Made by a program: the position numbers and the translations under genes. The notes beneath the pieces were generated by a model. The model was not told where the DNA came from and did no database searches. It was given only the letters and a program-made list of their open reading frames with translations. A stretch of DNA of 64,000 nucleotides, taken from Parachlorella kessleri. Taxonomy: Eukaryota > Chlorophyta > Trebouxiophyceae > Chlorellales > Chlorellaceae. Below, one piece after another: positions 61,501 to 64,000 of this stretch (position 1 is its first letter; every line of letters starts with the position of its first letter). The stretch lies in assembly GCA_001598975.1 (NCBI GenBank), contig BBXU01002456.1:62001-126000 (forward strand), written 5' to 3'.

Positions 61501-62047
61501 CTCGTAATGGATGGCATGGTGTTGGATGTAACCCGCTGGCTGCCACAGCACCCTGGTGGCTCAGCAATCATTACACGCCATGCACTGAACATCGACTGCA
61601 GCCGGTTATTTGAACTCTACCACCACAGCAGGTAGGTAAGGTGGCAACTCTCCGGGCTAGATCCATGGCATGTAAGGCAAGATGAGTGCAAGTGCCCCTG
61701 ATTGAGAAGACTAGCGTTTTCGCAAACAACCTGTGGGCTGTGTGCCTTCTGCATGCTAGTGAAGGACACTACCTGTCGGTTTTGCATTTGCACTTGTTCT
61801 TTGAACCCTGGCAGATGTGAGGCTAGGTATCAAAGAATTAATCTGTCAAGGTATCAAAGTAACCTTGCAAACATGGTCCTTGTGTAGGGAGTCCTTCCTC
61901 TACCTGCAAGAGTTCTATGTCGGTGAGGTGCGGCCAGACGACCGAGCAAATTTGCCGCTCAAAGAGCCCTCTGCCGACTTCCTGCAGCAGTTGCGGGAAT
62001 ACACAAGTTGGAGGTTGCAGCCAGAGGAGATCAATACGGCCGCTTAG
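58528..62047 (+). CDS. SKP1-like fold plus cytochrome b5 protein, with an NSF-N-like N-terminus
   Basis: Nine-exon model, 423 residues: 58528-58827, 59232-59432, 59707-59795, 59960-60022, 60229-60345, 60657-60771, 61089-61172, 61489-61631, 61888-62047 (stop TAG). Exons 1-2 resemble the N-terminal domain of NSF/Cdc48-type proteins (DLEAEVDAQALAQEFLRQYF, GLVTPDTQ) without any AAA ATPase. Exons 4-7 give a SKP1/elongin C-type domain: VKVITNDGEWFSVKRKLLRS, then LLQAAGKLGLRSLQEFCHRT and SLEEIQ, like SKP1 VKLQSSDGEIFEV and LDIKGLLDVTCKTV. Exons 8-9 are a cytochrome b5 domain with both heme ligands: His in HPGG (about 344) and His in FELYHHS (about 369). Exon 2 may run on past 59432 and exon 3 may start earlier; a Gln/Ser-rich CAG tract lies between. 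The start ATG is the first in frame but earlier exons are possible. The next gene, VHL-beta, lies 3' on the same strand. Confidence 0.75.
59641..59690 (+). repeat. CAG/CGG trinucleotide tract
   Basis: Imperfect CAG and CGG repeats between exons 2 and 3 of the SKP1-like/cytochrome b5 gene. If exonic it would code for Gln/Arg or Ser/Gly runs depending on frame; which splice form is used cannot be settled from sequence. Confidence 0.7.
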
Positions 62048-62271
62048 TTGTATACTTAGCTGACCAGTCGCGTCTAGCTTGAGACCATGGACATTGTTGA
62101 AGCATTGGTGGCGCCCTGTGTTGCATGGGCTAGTTGTCTCTGTCGTGCTGCCCAGTCGCTTTGCACCACTGCTGGCCCAGATTTCTGGTTGCACCTTGCT
62201 GGCTGAATCATCACCAAGTGTTTGAGTAGATCACTGCTCTTGAACTCATGCAGAATATGCATGGTTCAACA

Positions 62272-64000
62272 GGTGGTCAAGGGTGGAACGAAAGGAAAGG
62301 CATGCATCCCTCGCATGGCGGGAAATGTCAGCAGAGCACAAAACTTCGTTGAGAGTACCCGCCTGCAACCAGCCTCCGGTTCTGAATCCTCACTTTGCAC
62401 AACCTATCACCAAACCAATCAGCCTCTGGTGGGCGGCCTGCTTGTTCAAGGCAAGAGGAAGATGAGCTGGAAGCTTGCGTTTGGGCAACGGAAGCCTGAG
62501 GCACCAGCACTTGCAAGCTTACAAGCAGCTCCTAGCAGAACAGTTTGGAGGAAGAGAGCTTACGAGGTGGAGGACTGCGTGCTGCTGGGGCATGAACAGC
62601 CTGTGGCCAGGCAGGCAAGTGTGGCTGTTTGACTGAACAAATGGGGCATGACCAGTGGCCCTGAGCAGTGGGCTATGAGCATTGGCCTGACAGGGGGTCC
62701 CTGTGCCATGCTGCAGGTTCGCTTGCGCTCCTTCCCAACCAACGAGCCGGCGAGCTTGGTGTTCACTAACAGCACAGATGTGCATGTCAGGGTAATCTGG
62801 CTAACTTTTGAGGGTGAAGAGGTGGGTGATCCTGCGTGCTGTGCTCACTGCCCTATCCCCTGCTGCATGCACTTATTGCTCCACAATGTGCCTTGCAGAC
62901 AGTATTCTGCACGCCTTTCAGCTCTAGTTGATTGTCGTCTGCTTGGTTGCCCCTGCAGTGCCTATACTCCGCTGTAGCGCCCGGCAGTCGCGTGCGCTAC
63001 CTGACCTATGCTGACTCCCATGTATGGATAGTACGGGAGGTAAACACCGGCCGGCGCATGCAGCTGAATGGCGCGCAAGCAGTGGTGGCCAGTGCAGACG
63101 AAAGCCTGACTGTCGAGATCAGGGATCCGCCCTCCCTACCCTTCCAGGTGGGCTGCACAGAAGCTCAGTGTGCAGTCATTTGCTCCTTGCTCCGGCAAGC
63201 TTGATTGCGTGCAAGATTACCCATGCACCACTTGCATGTAACTGCCCTTCTGTCCTATCGTGATATGCAGGAGAGCACATGTGCAGCATTCCCAGCTGAG
63301 TTTCAACAGCTTGTGCGCACTGTGCTCCTGTGCCACAACCGTTGCAGTGGCGAGCGAGGCAGCAGCGCTGACAGCAGCAATAGCTACTGCTCGGCAGCAT
63401 CTACAACAACCGAAGCAGCTGTCATGGCTACTCACGGGTAGGGATGTCATGTGCCCTCTCCACCGCTAAATGAAGATGGTGTTTCAGGCGGGTGATGACT
63501 TTGCCTCCATAAGGAAGCTCCATAAAGCCATGCACCAGTCAGTATCTCCAATGCTAGAGCTATATTGAAGTTATGGGTGCTGGCGCTGCTGCAGCTGCGG
63601 CAGTTTGTGGCAGTCGGCGCCTGCAGCAGCCTTGAGCAGCCTCCCGAAAGACTTGCTGCTGGCCATCCTCACCAAGGCAGCACCCTACACCCCTCAAGAC
63701 GCGGCCGTGCCACTAGGCCACCCTGACGTGCTGTCTTGCCAGTGGCATGATGCAGCGACCTTCGCACAGCTGGTGGAGGGAACCAAGGTATGCCAGGAGA
63801 ACCACAAAGGAGCCAGCCCAGCAAGCTGCAGGCTTCAGTAAGGCGGTGTGGGGCACAGACAATGAGGACCTCCAATGCATGTGTCTGTGGCTATGCTGGG
63901 CACGCGCTGCATTAGCCTACCACCTCCGGGATCGTTCCGTTCAGCGTGTCCTCAGGCTGGGCATCCAGCGGCTCACTGACTGTACAGCAGTGCGGCTGCC
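62272..64000 (+). CDS. VHL-beta-domain protein with F-box-like segment, 5' unresolved and 3' partial
   Basis: Secure exons: 62717-62821, 62959-63147, 63271-63437. The first two encode a von Hippel-Lindau beta domain: VRLRSFPTNEPASLVFTNST, VIWLTFEGEE, LYSAVAPGSRVRYLTYADSH, VWIVREV. Human pVHL reads WLNFDGEPQPY and HSYRGHLWLF in the same places. Hydroxyproline-pocket residues are mostly kept: Trp88, Tyr98, His115 and Trp117 equivalents present, Ser111 is Thr. The third exon (FQQLVRTVLLCHNRC) replaces the usual VHL alpha domain. Near 63632-63788 is an F-box-like segment, LSSLPKDLLLAILTKAAP, with a donor at about 63789; a further open stretch runs to 64000. Likely 5' exons: about 62280-62350 (AWREMSAEHKTSLR) and an exon ending at 62611 with a GC donor (CAG then GCAAGT), in phase with 62717. 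The start codon was not identified. Confidence 0.72.

Noticed and set aside
61888..62821. SKP1-like/cyt b5 and VHL-beta as one gene
   Set aside because: The last cytochrome b5 exon runs in frame to TAG at 62045-62047 and only a weak donor (AG then GTTGCA, about 62010) would bypass it. I keep two genes, but cDNA could overturn this.

Overview
The window looks like nuclear DNA of a green alga (Chlorophyta, probably trebouxiophyte-like). It is GC-rich, and nearly every gene is cut into many short exons by GT-AG introns of about 100-500 bp. Gene content is plant-type: a plant tandem-CCCH zinc finger, a chloroplast SulA/GC1 homologue, a YbeY-HAD fusion and an EEIG1/NT-C2 protein of the land-plant kind. 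I rebuilt exon chains by hand from homology, splice signals and reading phase. Exon lengths close in frame across the multi-exon genes except where stated.

Layout: TRM1 tRNA methyltransferase (+, 5' end off the window, to 5330); FANCD2 (-, 21585 to 6252, 34 exons); a single-exon F-box-like gene (+, 22175-22735); a TIGR01777/SDR39U1-GC1 epimerase (-, 26597-24129); branched-chain aminotransferase (+, 26937-30333); a thioredoxin-fold protein with an altered active site (-, 31041-30473); a plant-type tandem CCCH zinc finger (-, 35036-32563); an EEIG1/NT-C2 protein with a DIL-like C-terminus (+, 35765-45102); NECAP (-, 47447-45324); YbeY-HAD (+, 47832-53327); a small secreted protein (-, 56817-55020); a protein with SKP1-like and cytochrome b5 domains (+, 58528-62047); and a VHL-beta protein running off the right edge (+, from about 62272).

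Genes mostly alternate strand, so neighbours share either short divergent promoters (339-730 bp) or convergent 3' ends (139-221 bp between stops). A dispersed repeat of about 110 bp occurs at least six or seven times on both strands in introns and spacers.

Main points of interest: (1) the right end carries two adjacent co-oriented genes, one joining a SKP1-like fold to a heme-binding cytochrome b5, the other carrying a VHL beta domain with most of the hydroxyproline pocket kept and an F-box-like segment; together they suggest a cullin-type ubiquitin ligase module linked to heme or oxygen. (2) FANCD2 is intact end to end but has Ser where human FANCD2 has the ubiquitinated Lys561. (3) TRM1 has a one-base frame break inside a highly conserved motif. 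(4) GC-AG introns recur in several genes. (5) FANCD2 introns contain tandem triplications of exon edges.
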